Shown here: positions 30,860 to 40,997 of the stretch, one piece after another
Layout of the letters: each line of letters starts with the position of its first letter
Numbering within the stretch: position 1 is the first letter of the stretch
DNA from: Cristatella mucedo
Lineage: Eukaryota > Bryozoa > Phylactolaemata > Cristatellidae
Direction: 5' to 3'
DNA length: 41,000 nucleotides
Assembly: GCA_009760855.2 (NCBI GenBank)
Contig: WPIO01000061.1
Span: 1,257,501 to 1,298,500, forward strand
Notes under the pieces: generated by a model
Told to the model about the DNA's origin: nothing
The model's input: only the letters and a program-made list of their open reading frames with translations
Databases searched by the model: none
Program-made: the position numbers and the translations under genes

Positions 30860-31600
30860 AAATAGTAAGTTGTTTTATAGCCCCTAAGGGAATCAAATCT
30901 ATGTCCAGGTATTTAGCAACCTTCTGCAAGAGAAACACTAACCAAGGGTTAATGATATGCCAGGTCTCATGCTTGCAAAAGCATGCCATGCTTAGACAAG
31001 CATCTAAAAGCACTAGAAGACACTGGCTAGTGGTTAGTAGAACCCTTGGCATTCACTGGATCGTGCATTAGTCAGCACACAGTGCACATATCAACAAGGA
31101 AGACAGAAGAGTTTGAGAAGAAAGAGGAGTGTTTGCTAGGGCACAGGTAAAGCTCTCTGGAACAGATTTATCTTTTGCTGAGACTAAAAATGATGCAAAG
31201 TCGATGCATGTGGTGACAGAAGCCGGGAGCTAGTTTCCCCACCTTCAGTTCATGCGGAGATCACCGAAAGATTTCAAAAGGTCAGATAGGTAGGCTAGTA
31301 CTAGTGAGTAAGCCAGCCTGTTGGCCAGAAGGAATCGTGAAGTCGACTCGATGCTTGATATGAGCCAGTGACGCTCAGACAGGAATGGTGTGGTGTTGAA
31401 GCTATGCCGTTGGCAGCAGACCAAATGATCTGAGTTATGCACTAGTTGTAGTCGATTAAGAGAACAGGCAGGGACTCATGAATATTAGGGGAGTTGCAGT
31501 CATCTAGATGCAATGTTGCCAACGTTTGACCAAGCCTGGGTGTTGTATTTGATTTTGGCAATGTTCCTTAGCTGACAGTAGTGCTTACTTTAAATTTCTT
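30860..31600 (-). mobile_element. LINE A relic, antisense
   Basis: Decayed tail ('agcccctaagggaatcaaat'), 3' UTR and ORF 3' part. The minus-strand translation near 31245-31442 retains 'CCQRHSFNTTPFLSERHWL', aligned with 'CRERRSCHITPLLADLHWL' of LINE A. One of the oldest copies here. Confidence 0.6.
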
Positions 31601-32180
31601 GTATGGGATGGCAAGAGCTGAGCTGGGTAAAAAAAATACATCTAATGATCAAGAGTCGACTTCTTAATAGTGTGTGGCCTGACAATACTGTTTTTCAGAG
31701 GAGCATGGAATTCACTGCACTAGTGAACAGGGGCATTTACAATATTGATTATGCTGAGCTAGAACAGGTCTATGCATCTCGTAAGGAGAACTGTAGGAAC
31801 GAGGTTGAGAGTACTTGAGTGGTCTCATCAGCCTGGGAGATGAATTTAGCGATGAGCTCACAAGTGGCAGGCAAGAAGGATATCGGAAATTTGATTTTTA
31901 CAACGGCAGTGGGGGCATGCATAAACTATCAAGTCAGTCAGTCTCTCATGTCGGTGTAGATATGCCTGTTACAGCAATCTCGTTATTTTCTGATATTGTT
32001 ATGGTCCTGGCAGGTTACACAAGGTCTGTGTTAGGGAAAAAGCCAAGGCCGAGTGAAATATTGGTGCATTCAGGCTTACAAATGTGAAATTATAAAGGGA
32101 GTCGGAAAAACTTTCCTTAACCGTGTTCTCTTAAAACTGGCGCAATTGATATGAACACTCATTGCACTTGTGAAGGTTAA
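31601..32180 (+). other. Open frames without clear identity
   Basis: Two consecutive + frames (31603-31818 and 31815-32087) have mixed composition but no domain I recognise and no matched splice sites. The first begins at the edge of the LINE A relic. Confidence 0.25.
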
Positions 32181-32181
32181 T

Positions 32182-32318
32182 GCCGAGCTGGTTTGGTCCA
32201 GCAGTAAGGTGCTCGCCCTGACCAAAGTCTGGCTGAGGTCGTGGGCTCGAGCCCCGAGGCATATGTGAAGCACCTGAATAAAGATTAAGTTCTCTTGGGG
32301 CACTATACAAATGAATTG
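32182..32318 (+). mobile_element. SINE1 copy
   Basis: 'gccgagctggtttggtccag', 'gaggtcgtgggctcgagccc' and 'ttctcttggggcactataca' followed by 'aatgaatt' and then a GT microsatellite in place of the usual AT tail. Confidence 0.88.
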
Positions 32319-32321
32319 TGT

Positions 32322-32357
<36 letters not shown>
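32319..32357. repeat. (GT)n microsatellite
   Basis: A short GT tract with one GA interruption at the SINE1 3' end. Confidence 0.95.
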
Positions 32358-32358
<1 letters not shown>

Positions 32359-32756
32359 AAATGGCGGCAGCAGCACCTATATTCATGAGGGGCAGGCTTT
32401 CTCATAACGTAATCTTATTTGGAATCTTTTATAGTCACTGGTCGATACCATGTGCTTGCTACCGGGTTGCTTGTGTTAGTTTATTGATGTGTTTCCATGG
32501 TCGTCGAGTGACTCGGATAAATGTACTGGAATCAGACTGTGCATTCGTCTGGTTGGTAAGCAGGAGAGCTGTTAAGATAAATACTGCAAATAATAGAATT
32601 GACACAGTAATAGACTTAGCTAAACAGGTGGCTGTTTGTGCATTGTTTATCTTTCTTATGAAGCAGTGGCCTGGGTACCTGATGGCAAATGTCATTGTCT
32701 CGGTAGTGTTCAGATTTTGGAAACCAGGTCCAACTTGGCATGTGCCGAATGTAATG
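32358..32756. other. No confident feature
   Basis: Long frames overlap on both strands (+ 32328-32825 and - 32459-32830). Neither has a domain signature, and both run into LINE B. Confidence 0.3.
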
Positions 32757-33235
32757 TCTTGTAACGTAGCTCCGTCTGTAACTCCACAAAGGCTAAGTAG
32801 GTGTTCGGAAGAAAGTTTTCTATAGCGCACTCAAAGCTTACGTGCCTTTCTGTATGGATGCGATAGCTAAAGTGCTTCGTATCAACAAAGAGAAAGTGGG
32901 ATGCATAGCTAAGTCAGGAGGGCAGTTAAGGAAGTGGGTAGCATGGAAGCAGCAGCTCAGGACGGCTGGAGGATGCTGCTAATGATGTGCAACAGTCGGT
33001 AGCAGGAGAGTAGATGTCGTTGCATAGAATTGTAGAATCACATTCCAGTCTAGGACCTTCAGAGCAAAACCTTCAGTCACCAACAGTCTTTAAGCATAGT
33101 AATGGCCAGCTAGTTTATTGTCTGTCGGCAGAACCCTTGATCGACCGGAGGCCTCGTAGCTATCTTCTTCGGCAATGGAGACACATTTCTGAATCTCTTG
33201 ACCCCTTGAGCAAAGCACCAACCATTAGACTGAGG
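32757..33235 (-). mobile_element. LINE B 3' half relic, antisense
   Basis: 'ctgtaactccacaaaggcta', 'tctatagcgcactcaaagct', 'caacaaagagaaagtgggat', 'gtagatgtcgttgcatagaa' and 'ggcaatggagacac' follow the order of the reference antisense LINE B at 25.0-25.6 kb. Confidence 0.75.
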
Positions 33236-33650
33236 TTGGAGTATATATTACCACTTAAAATGAAAGGTATCTTGTAGAAGGTTTGCCCACCTGGCAACGG
33301 TTCTCTATGAAACAGCTGACCTGCCATGCAGCCTTGCAGGTTGGCTGTTTTTTTTACATTTACTCATCCTTTTACTGTCCCCGTGCTTAAAGGTTTCGAG
33401 ATTGCATTTCATGTCTCATGGTGGCGTACGGCTAATGTTGAAAGTCAAACCAGCTGTTCTGGTAGCATGATCTGACCTTTGTTTCTCTGGGATTCTCTGC
33501 ATTGAAAGTAGTGGAGGCAACTTCCAGAACAGTGGTTTTGACCCTGCAGAAAATACAGCCTCAAATTTATCGGGAACTATGCTTCATTCTTTAAGTGCGT
33601 TAAGGCTAATAGGCCAGTGGGCCTTTATATGATAGCCCTTTTTTCGATTT
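33236..33650. other. No recognisable feature
   Basis: Separates a LINE B relic from a LINE A 3' end. No coding-like frame. Confidence 0.4.
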
Positions 33651-33654
33651 AGTT

Positions 33655-34090
33655 TAAACTTGTATCACTATCAATTCATGCTTTGCTATCATTTCCCACC
33701 AGGCTAAGCATGGTACCACGTTTTTTTCGGAATCTGCTTACCTATACCTCTACAAACCTCAAATTCTTTGGAGACCGTACCTTTAGTTCGTATGCTCCCA
33801 AAGCCTGGAACTCATTCCCGACTTGCATCACGACATCTCCTGACTTGACCACATTTAAAAACTAAAAACGCCTTTTTATCACAGCATTTAGTGGGTCCCT
33901 GCGATTCGTCCTTTATGTGCTTATGCATGCTGACACTGTGCATGCTCATGTCAACCTTAAACATGTTACTGTTGTTTATCAAGCATGCTACCACTAACCA
34001 TCTGATCGTGTTTCCTTTGCAGCAAATGTAAAGCTGCTAGAGAGAGATTGAGTTCTCTGAGGGTGCTTTATCAAGTGTGTTATTATCGGA
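33655..34090 (+). mobile_element. LINE A 3' end
   Basis: The ORF end translates with 'NLKFFGDRTFSSYAPKAWNS' and 'PTCITTSPDLTTFKN'. It is followed by 3' UTR and tail ('agagagattgagttctctga', 'gggtgctttatcaagtgtgt'). 5' truncated. Confidence 0.85.
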
Positions 34091-34269
34091 ACTATTGAGC
34101 CACTGTGATTTTGTCAGCATGACAAGAAATTGCTGGTTTGAGGTGGAATGCTACAGCTGCTCTAAGTAAGAGAGAAGCTGGCATCCCTGATGTGTGATAT
34201 TTCACGCAAGGATGCACACATGCACCTAAGTGTACATGTGCCCATCGGCAGCTCCAAAAGGCTCCTTGG

Positions 34270-34430
34270 TCTCTCAGACTAGAGAGTGTCAGCAAAGAAA
34301 TGCCAGTTTCGGCCGAAGCAGAACAGACGATATCATTGCACCAGAATTGTGGGACAGAATTCCAGTCTCGGATCTGCTGAACAAAAGCTGTTTAAAAAAT
34401 GTGCCTTTTGAGGACCTTAGTATAAGAGAC
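34270..34430 (-). mobile_element. Diverged LINE B fragment, antisense
   Basis: Aligns by eye with 25270-25385: 'tcattgcaccagaattgtgg' versus 'tcgttgcgtaagaattgtgg', then 'aattccagtctcggatctgc' versus 'agttccacagtctaggacct'. This explains the protein-like + frame at 34230-34523, which is therefore not called as a gene. Confidence 0.5.
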
Positions 34431-34679
34431 AGAATAGCAGCAATAAGTCTGTTGTGGGTATTCCATGCTAGTTATAGGGAAGATCTTGTTTTATATGATC
34501 AGCTGCTTGCAAGCCTGCTGTAGCAGTTTATTGTGACTGCACAGGTGTGTTCTGCAAACCTCGGGTGCATAGACGGTTGGTAGCATTTACATAGGCTGGA
34601 GCCCTTCTACGTTGCACCGTTGCCTCTGCGGATATCCAAATCCCTACCAACTCAACTTTCTTTCTTCATATGTTTGCAG

Positions 34680-34799
34680 AATGACCATATTTCATTTGTC
34701 AAATATGTGTTTTTATGTTGTGGATATCCACGAGTATGTAAAGCTTGTTTCGATGATTTTGTAAATTATTACAACCCAGATCCTTTATGGCATCTGCAG
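34680..34799 (+). CDS. Host gene, exon a (Cys-rich block)
   Basis: A strong acceptor ('ctttcttcatatgtttgcag') precedes 40 codons in phase 0 and the donor 'ctgcag|gtgcat' follows. The translation includes 'FLCCGYPRVCKACFDDFVNY', with Cys residues spaced as in small metal-binding folds, then an aromatic 'YYNPDPLWHLQ' end. It is the first recognised exon; upstream exons are not found. The next exon starts 73 bases downstream in the same phase. The family is not recognised, and a zinc-binding role is only a guess from the Cys spacing. Confidence 0.6.
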
Positions 34800-34872
34800 G
34801 TGCATCTGGTTGCTCAAAGGTGTTTTGCATTCATTAATTGCTAAAGATATTAACTGGCTTTTCTCTCGGTAG

Positions 34873-35073
34873 GGTATTACAGCATTGCCTTCAGAGCCTC
34901 TCAATAAAGATGTGCGATCATTCGTGTCGGCAAGTAGCACACCAGTCCACTTGACAAGAAGCACATCATGTTCTGCTTCAAACGCAAGCTCCCTGGCGAT
35001 AATGGTTGACAGTCACAGTCCTGTTAATAGTGGTGCTAGTCACGAGTCCAGCAACTCACGATCCCGAGACGAG
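34873..35073 (+). CDS. Host gene, exon b (Ser-rich)
   Basis: The acceptor 'tttctctcggtag' precedes 67 codons in phase 0, ended by the donor 'gacgag|gttagt'. The sequence is Ser/Asn-rich and probably disordered: 'FVSASSTPVHLTRSTSCSAS', then 'HSPVNSGASHESSNSRSRDE'. The next exon starts 96 bases downstream. No domain recognised. Phase 0 on both sides agrees with both neighbours. Confidence 0.65.
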
Positions 35074-35169
35074 GTTAGTGGCCTATGCATTGAGTTAATC
35101 TGCTAGTATGCTCTTTCTCGTGGACTTGCCATTGTTATGCTCGGCTGATGAGTTGTCGTGTCATTACAG

Positions 35170-35245
35170 CTGGGTGTTTATAATAAAATGCCTAATGAAA
35201 AACGGCTGCGAAAACGTAAAGCAGATGGGATCCAAGATAACAACA
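35170..35245 (+). CDS. Host gene, exon c (basic, NLS-like)
   Basis: The acceptor 'gtcattacag' precedes 25 codons plus one base, and the consensus donor 'gtaagt' follows. The translation 'NKMPNEKRLRKRKADGIQDN' contains a classical-type basic nuclear localisation patch (KRLRKRK). It ends in phase 1, and the next exon supplies the two bases that complete a Ser codon. Confidence 0.7.
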
Positions 35246-36079
35246 GTAAGTTATTCAACCTGCCGGTGGAAAGAGCAAAGGCAAAGCTGTGTGAGGCTAT
35301 CTGTTTGAAGTTGACCCGAGGCTTCAGCATGACTTAACAGCAGCCGTTTTAGTATCTTTTATGGTAATGGGTTGTATGCTGATGGTTTGATCTCATTACA
35401 TTGTTCTGCATGAAGCACCTGCTATTTGCCATTGTCAAACTATTGCAGTGTTGTATGTCTGCTGGACTATCTTGAGCTGTCAGCCTAACTCTCTCCAATA
35501 TGTATCTCTGATCTGTGCTCTCGCTGATCTGTGCTAGTAGATTCTGGCTTAGTAATGTGGTGCTTGCTGCAGTTTTGAGCATTTGCTTGCATGCAAGACT
35601 GCGCTTGCGTGTGTGCATCTTTCTACTGCTATCAAGCACATTGCCAGCACCCCTGCCGTTCAAAGTGAAGGAAGCTCTATCCACAGGGTTATTTGTATTT
35701 CGTACTACTATAGTGGGTGCATTGGCAAAAGTGTGTACCGAAGGGTTAGAATGCAAACAGATTAATTGCAGCAACCCTCTCGGGTGGCTGCTAGTCTAAT
35801 TAGACCCATAAGCTTGGATGTTGAGATTCGGTTTGGGCTGTGCTGGAGCCTACTATTGCCTTTTTGTTTGAAATGTTTTTGACCGGGCTCAGTGTGTGTA
35901 CAGTATGTAATGCAGGTATCAATGGGGTTTTTGTTTTGAACATCTAATAGAATAAACTAATTTGAGTAATCACTCAAAACAATTCTTTCATCTGGTGATA
36001 TTGCAAATTTTGTAACTCGTAAAAAGTATATGCCAGTAATATGCCATTTTTATTATGTAATTTCCTATTTCTGTTGCAG

Positions 36080-36147
36080 GCCACAGTAAATCTGTGAAAC
36101 CTGCGGCAGATGCGGCTGGCTCCAAAAAGATGCCAGATTTCCTCAAG
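36080..36147 (+). CDS. Host gene, exon d
   Basis: The acceptor 'tatttctgttgcag' starts a 68-base exon whose first two bases complete the codon from exon c. It reads 'SVKPAADAAGSKKMPDFLK' and ends in phase 0 at 'ctcaag|gtacat'. The matching phase 1 junction with exon c is good support for both exons. Lys-rich, no domain recognised. Confidence 0.7.
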
Positions 36148-38324
36148 GTACATTTAGCGATGCATATTTGGTCTCATGTGTGGATTCTCAGATTACTTAT
36201 TTGTAGCAACCCCACTTACGATTTTGTTACTGACCATTTCTATATCCTGACCATTAACTTGACTGACTTTCACTGCCTGTTCACTGACTCTGCACTAAAT
36301 CCTCATATTTTGGTATTATTTTTAACTTTATTGGTCAAATTATCATGCGAATGCCTTGGCTTGTACTGATTTTGGAAGAAATTGTTACTGGTTAGGAGGC
36401 TACTAACCGAGATTGTATTGGTGGATGTAGTGGGGTGCTTTTGTCTTAGTGCGATGTCTTGCGTTCTCAGCTGTAGCCCTGGTTCCCAAACAAAGCTGAA
36501 TGTGGCAGCTGATAACTTTTATCATGATTAACATGGACCTATTTAGCTCATAGCTTGCTATAAAGCTTCATTCCCGAATCAAATATCATGCCTCGTGACG
36601 TCATTTCTTTGGCATGGTTGATTGTGTTCCATCAGAGGATAAGAATGCCAAACTGTTATCTTCAACCAATATGCAATTTATGTGTCCCATCTTCGCATAT
36701 ATGTAATATATAAAGCTTACAGTAGGCAATATAGAATGGCATGCTTCAGGAATCAAACCCGAATCCTTTGACGTGCCATGGGCCTAATTAGCTTGTAGGT
36801 GGCTCCATGTGCTAGTTTAGCTTGTAGGGGCTCCGTGTGCTAGATGTTCGACTTCGGAGGGGGGTATGAATGCAGCTCCAAATAAGTACCATTTCTACTT
36901 TGTGTCGTTGGTATGTGCTTTCTCTCAGAATGCTGCTCGAATTATGAATTACTTTTATGTGTTACTTTGAACCTTCTTCGATGCCCCAAATGGCATGTAT
37001 ATCTGTGAGGGGGTCACAAAACATTCCTTGTTCGTTTTGAGTATTTTGTTGGTTGTTGGCCAAAGAGCTGCCAGTCAATTTTCTTAAGGTTTATCTCACT
37101 GTTTGCTTGTGCGTCATCTATGTAGCCTTGCATTCTCACAGGAACCGCGATGCTGCCATCTAATAGTGTCCTAGCCCTGTCAAGTTGCTTTCAAGCGTGT
37201 TGGTGTGACATCTACCACATACTGGGCATAATGGTAACTGCGTAGAGGTAGTCATTATATGCATGCTCAAAAAGGCTGATTTCTCAAGACCAGTAACATC
37301 ATACTAATAACGTACATACCAGATGCATACGTTTTTGTATGTTGGCTGTCAATAAATATTTGTTAATGCTTTGCGCAACTTTAGTGTGCCTGGTATCCTT
37401 ATTACCAGAACAAAGTAGCAGCTGCAGCCTTACTGCAAAGATTTTACAACTGAGTTTATAATATGATGAATAGTAATCTACTTCTGACATGTGGCTAGTC
37501 TTTGCAAGCTCGATTCTAAATCAATGCATACCTTGGATTGAGCTAAGAATTGTAGCAAATCTTGACTTTTACATGTCAGCATGTTGTAGAAAGTCTGGAG
37601 TAGCATTCTGGGGTTCTAAAGCTAACATGCACACGACCTCGTGCGGTTGTCCTAGCTCCGTTGCCCTGTATACCGGTTGGTAGTAGCTGCCATTCTTCAC
37701 AACTGTGCATGCTTGCTGCTCTTTTTCGGTTGACGCCTTTTTGTGAATATTGATGCATGGCTGCCCTTATCGTACTGAATATGTCAAGAAACTTGTGCTG
37801 TTCTATACGGCTACCCCATGGATGCCCCATCAGTTATGTTAGCTCATTGAATGTTTTTTGGCCAGGCATGTACCTATTTTGTTTATGATACGCTTTGAGA
37901 TAGAATTCGATGGTGTGCCTATATTGCATTATTGAGACTTGATCATGTGTATTTCTGGCCTTGGTATATATATATATATCATCCAAAATTGGTTAATCTG
38001 TCTCTTTTCAAAACTAACGGGAATTTGACCCTTTTTTCGTGCAAATGTGATTATTGGCCACTTCTGGCTCTAAAACCAAGGTTAACTGGCTGTAGTATGC
38101 TCACTTCCAGGAAGAAAACTAACGCCTAGCCCTAAAATGCCGAAAAATTATAGTCAGACAACGTCAACGAATATTCTGGATTTGTAATTGCAATGCGACC
38201 CCCAGACAAAAGGTAAATTGAAGATCGTTTCTTCATTTAATGATCAAGTATGTTCTACTACATGTTATTGCACCGGGTATATCATAGACACTGACTAAAA
38301 CCCTGACGGTATTGCTGGGAAAAT

Positions 38325-38445
38325 AGGCTCATTTGTATAGCAGCAGAAGAGCCTTAATGGCTATCACCAGCACTTGCAGTGGGCAATAAAGGACCCCCCC
38401 ACTTTAGGACTCGAACCCACAGCCTGGGTCGTGAAAATTGAATAA
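38325..38445 (-). mobile_element. SINE2 copy, antisense, intronic
   Basis: 'tttgtatagcagcagaagag', 'ccttaatggctatcaccagc', 'ggactcgaacccacagcctg' and 'gtcgtgaaaattg' are the reverse complement of SINE2, with the head truncated. Confidence 0.8.
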
Positions 38446-38501
38446 AGCCCGTGGGCTTAGGTTTGGTATGGCTCGGACAGGGCTCTCCTGAAGTTTAACT
38501 T

Positions 38502-38641
38502 GCCGAGCTGGTTTGGCCCAGTAGTTAAGGTACTCGCCCCAACCAAGGTCTGGCCGAGGTCGTGTGCATATGTCAAGTGCCTGAATAGAGGTTAAGTTCT
38601 CTTAGGGTGCTGTACAAATGAATTAAATTTTATTTATTTAT
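38502..38641 (+). mobile_element. SINE1 copy, intronic
   Basis: 'gccgagctggtttggcccag', 'agttaaggtactcgccccaa' and 'aatagaggttaagttctctt' are present. The B-box centre is deleted ('gaggtcgtgtgcatatgtca'), so internal Pol III promoter function is probably lost. Confidence 0.85.
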
Positions 38642-39095
38642 TTAAACCCTCTCTTGGATCACGACAAAGACAAAAAATATCACCAAATGCTATTGGTGTG
38701 TGTCAGGTTATTTACATGCAAATTAAAAAAAACAGCTATGTGTAGGACAAAGTTTGAACATATGCCTGAAGCTTAAGCACAGCCGTGTCCTGAACTTGTG
38801 AACTCGTGCACCAGCATTGAAATTCAGGTTGGCTGCTTCTGGTGGCAGGTGACTAAAGCCTCAAAGATCAGCCAGCACTACCACGATGTATCTGTTGTTC
38901 CTCACACTTTGCATGCATACGTACAGCAATCACAGAGCTAGAATGTCCCTCGATTACATCTGATTGTTTTCTTCAGTAAACTCTAGAGCTTATGATGCAC
39001 TTATATAATCTCTATTTCCCTTGTCTGCTTTTGCGTTAGTCTGAACAAATAGCTGCACCGTTTTGTCTGGTGTCTAGCTGGTTGCTTGATTATAG

Positions 39096-39269
39096 TCGGG
39101 AGCAAGTCCAAGGAGACCATCCACAACTTCAAACGTTGCCCCGGCTGTTGCTATGCCACAGCCGATAGCTGCTACAGCTGCCACTCTCACTTCGTTGCCA
39201 AAGCCAGTGACTACGTGTGCGCCAGCACTGTCTGCCAGCCCTCTGGTGTCTCTGGCACCCTCAAACAAG
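39096..39269 (+). CDS. Host gene, exon e (Ala/Pro-rich; second frame also open)
   Basis: The acceptor 'ttgcttgattatag' and donor 'aacaag|gtatgc' enclose 174 bases. In phase 0, which matches exons d and f, it encodes a Pro/Ala/Thr-rich segment including 'SNVAPAVAMPQPIAATAATL'. A second frame is open throughout and reads 'FKRCPGCCYATADSCYSCHS' with C-x2-C-x7-C-x2-C spacing resembling a zinc ribbon of the UPF0547 type. That frame needs phase 1 on both sides and runs into TAG within exon f. I therefore prefer the Ala/Pro-rich frame, but codon choice in the other frame also looks coding-like. Confidence 0.55.
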
Positions 39270-39429
39270 GTATGCTAGTCGACCTTGACTGGTGGACATT
39301 TTGCTGTGCAGCTGTATTGTGTGGGTTACATTCTGCGTAAACGTTGGAGCTTCTGTGGGGTTTGAAAGCAACTTTGAAAGCTACTTGGTACTAGGCAAGA
39401 ACCCCCCTCTGTGAGTTCTCATTGTTAGC

Positions 39430-39530
39430 TGCTTCAGCTTGACTTTTTCTGGCTGCTGAGTGCATGCTGCTGCTGCCGAGTACTTGCTGCTGCCACCGAG
39501 TACGTGCCGATGTCGAGTATGTATGGGGCA
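39430..39530. repeat. Short GCT-rich imperfect tandem repeat
   Basis: 'gctgctgctgccgagtactt' and 'gctgctgccaccgagtacgt' are consecutive imperfect copies of about 24 bases, with related sequence on both sides. Confidence 0.5.
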
Positions 39531-39642
39531 GTAGTTAAACATACACAGCTTGTATGCTTGTTTACCTCGATGCAGAGCTTTTTCGTGCTCCTTTTTTGCT
39601 ATGCCTTCTGTTTTCCATCGAACAAGTATCTTGGTGAGCCTT

Positions 39643-39800
39643 GATGGCACACTAGGTAAGGCGGTTGCTTTTCCCGACCTCGGTCCGGAGGTCGTGGGTT
39701 ACTGTGGGCAATCCTTTATTGCCACTGCAAGCGGTGGTGATAGCCGTAAAGGCTCTTCTGTCGCTATACAAAAGAGGCTGTTGAATCAGCTAGTATTTTT
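39643..39800 (+). mobile_element. SINE2 copy, intronic
   Basis: 'gatggcacactaggtaaggc' head, B-box region shortened ('ggtcgtgggttactgtgggc'), body 'tattgccactgcaagcggtg' and end 'tcgctatacaaaagaggctg'. Confidence 0.85.
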
Positions 39801-40074
39801 TTAGGATCTACTTAACGAGATATTCGTGCTTGACTTGTATTCAATTGTTAGCTTTTCTTGGGCTTTATTCTTGCACCTGCCAACTTTGATCCTTACACAC
39901 TGCATGTCCCTAATTCTGTGTCCATGCACTCATTCGTGGTTCGTGGCTGCTTTTCTCCAAATTTGGACTGCTCCCAGATGCCTTTGTCATATTTTTTATC
40001 TTTGGCTATAGTTACTTTGACGTTTTCGAAGAAATGTTTGTGTTTTCTGGTGTTCTTTATATTTTTTTATTTTT

Positions 40075-40268
40075 TATAATTCATTTGTATTGTGTCCTAA
40101 GAACTTAATCTCTATTCAGGTGCTTCACATGTGCCACGAGGCTCGAGCCCACGACCTCGGTCGGTGTGAGCACCTTAACCACACGCCCACTACCTAGGTC
40201 ATTGAATACATTCACCTTGAACTATGTTTGAGGCAAGCACCTTAGCCACTGGGCCAACCAGCGCTGAT
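40075..40268 (-). mobile_element. SINE1 copy, antisense, with duplicated head
   Basis: Tail ('ttcatttgtattgtgtccta'), B-box region ('ctcgagcccacgacctcggt') and head ('gagcaccttaaccacacg') are followed by a second head-like segment at 40200-40268 ('caccttagccactgggccaa'). 'aatacattcaccttga' lies between them, as in the variant copy at 2.5 kb. Confidence 0.75.
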
Positions 40269-40733
40269 CCTTGCGTTCTGAGTATCCCTTTTCCTAGCAG
40301 ATGAGTTAGTCTGTACAAGTTTGACTCAAAGGCTGGTTTCTCTTCAAATCCACTTATACATTTTTTTGCCTTTTAATATAGACTTTCGTTGAGGTTGATT
40401 TTGCCTCTGGGTCATAGTCCAGGAGGTAATGTGATAATCATAGGTAATCATAGGAGGTAATGTGCTTAATCTAGCATTAAGCAATTTTTTGCTTTTGCTG
40501 CTGTCGTCGATATCTTTGTATTGCTACCAAATCTATTAGTGGCTAGACTACACTTCACTTAAATATACACTACACATAGTATCATATACTGCACTTGTAG
40601 CCTGTGTAGCTTGCTGTGGCCTTTATCCTATTTTGTGGTGAAGAATAGTGTAAGAGTACAGCCCTTGATGGTGTGTTATTTCCATAAAAAAGTGTTTACG
40701 TGATCACGTTAAATGTTGCACTTTGTTTCATAG

Positions 40734-40898
40734 GCTGTTGCACCAGCTGCACCTACTGCAGCTTCTTCCATACCCACACAACAGTCAAGTACTGTACCAT
40801 TCTCTGTGCCTCAGCCTGTGCCGTCTGTCAACAGCAGCTATGGTTCTTGCTCGCCTGTTTCGGCTAGATCAGCTTCCCCGAAGCCCAAGGCCCAACAG
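40734..40898 (+). CDS. Host gene, exon f (Pro/Ser/Gln-rich)
   Basis: The acceptor 'cactttgtttcatag' precedes 55 codons in phase 0, and the donor 'caacag|gtactg' follows. The sequence is low-complexity and probably disordered: 'AVAPAAPTAASSIPTQQSST', 'VPFSVPQPVPSVNSSYGSCS', 'PVSARSASPKPKAQQ'. Its style continues exon e in the preferred frame. A frame-shifted reading is open for most of the exon but does not connect to its neighbours in phase. Such regions are common in nuclear regulators; the family is not identified. Confidence 0.65.
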
Positions 40899-40997
40899 GT
40901 ACTGGTTCGTTTGATCTTTTTTTCGATATGTTGTGAATTGCATTGCTTGTCTCACTTGCCCATCGTAAATGCTCTGCACTTGCACTCTTGCTTGCAG

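Larger units (their letters stand above)
36148..39095 (+). other. Large intron of the host gene
   Basis: About 2.9 kb between exons d and e, mostly featureless AT-rich DNA. It contains an antisense SINE2, a sense SINE1 and a small duplication at about 36790-36855 ('tagcttgtaggtggctccat' / 'tagcttgtaggggctccgtg'). No further convincing exon was found, though one could be missed. Confidence 0.5.

Noticed and set aside
31603-32087. Two consecutive + frames as a possible gene
   Set aside because: They overlap the edge of a LINE A relic, have no recognised domain, and lack paired splice sites. Not strong enough to call.
32328-32830. Overlapping 165-codon (+) and 123-codon (-) frames
   Set aside because: The + frame starts in the GT microsatellite, both run into LINE B, and neither has a recognisable motif.
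34230-34523. Protein-like + frame ('APELWDRIPVSDLL...') considered as an upstream exon of the right-hand gene
   Set aside because: The DNA aligns with antisense LINE B over about 34270-34430, the frame ends in TAG, and no good phase-0 donor links it to 34680.
39086-39340. Zinc-ribbon (UPF0547-like) protein as the main reading of this exon
   Set aside because: It requires phase 1 on both sides, while the flanking exons give phase 0, and continuing into the next exon meets a TAG. It is kept only as a finding to test.
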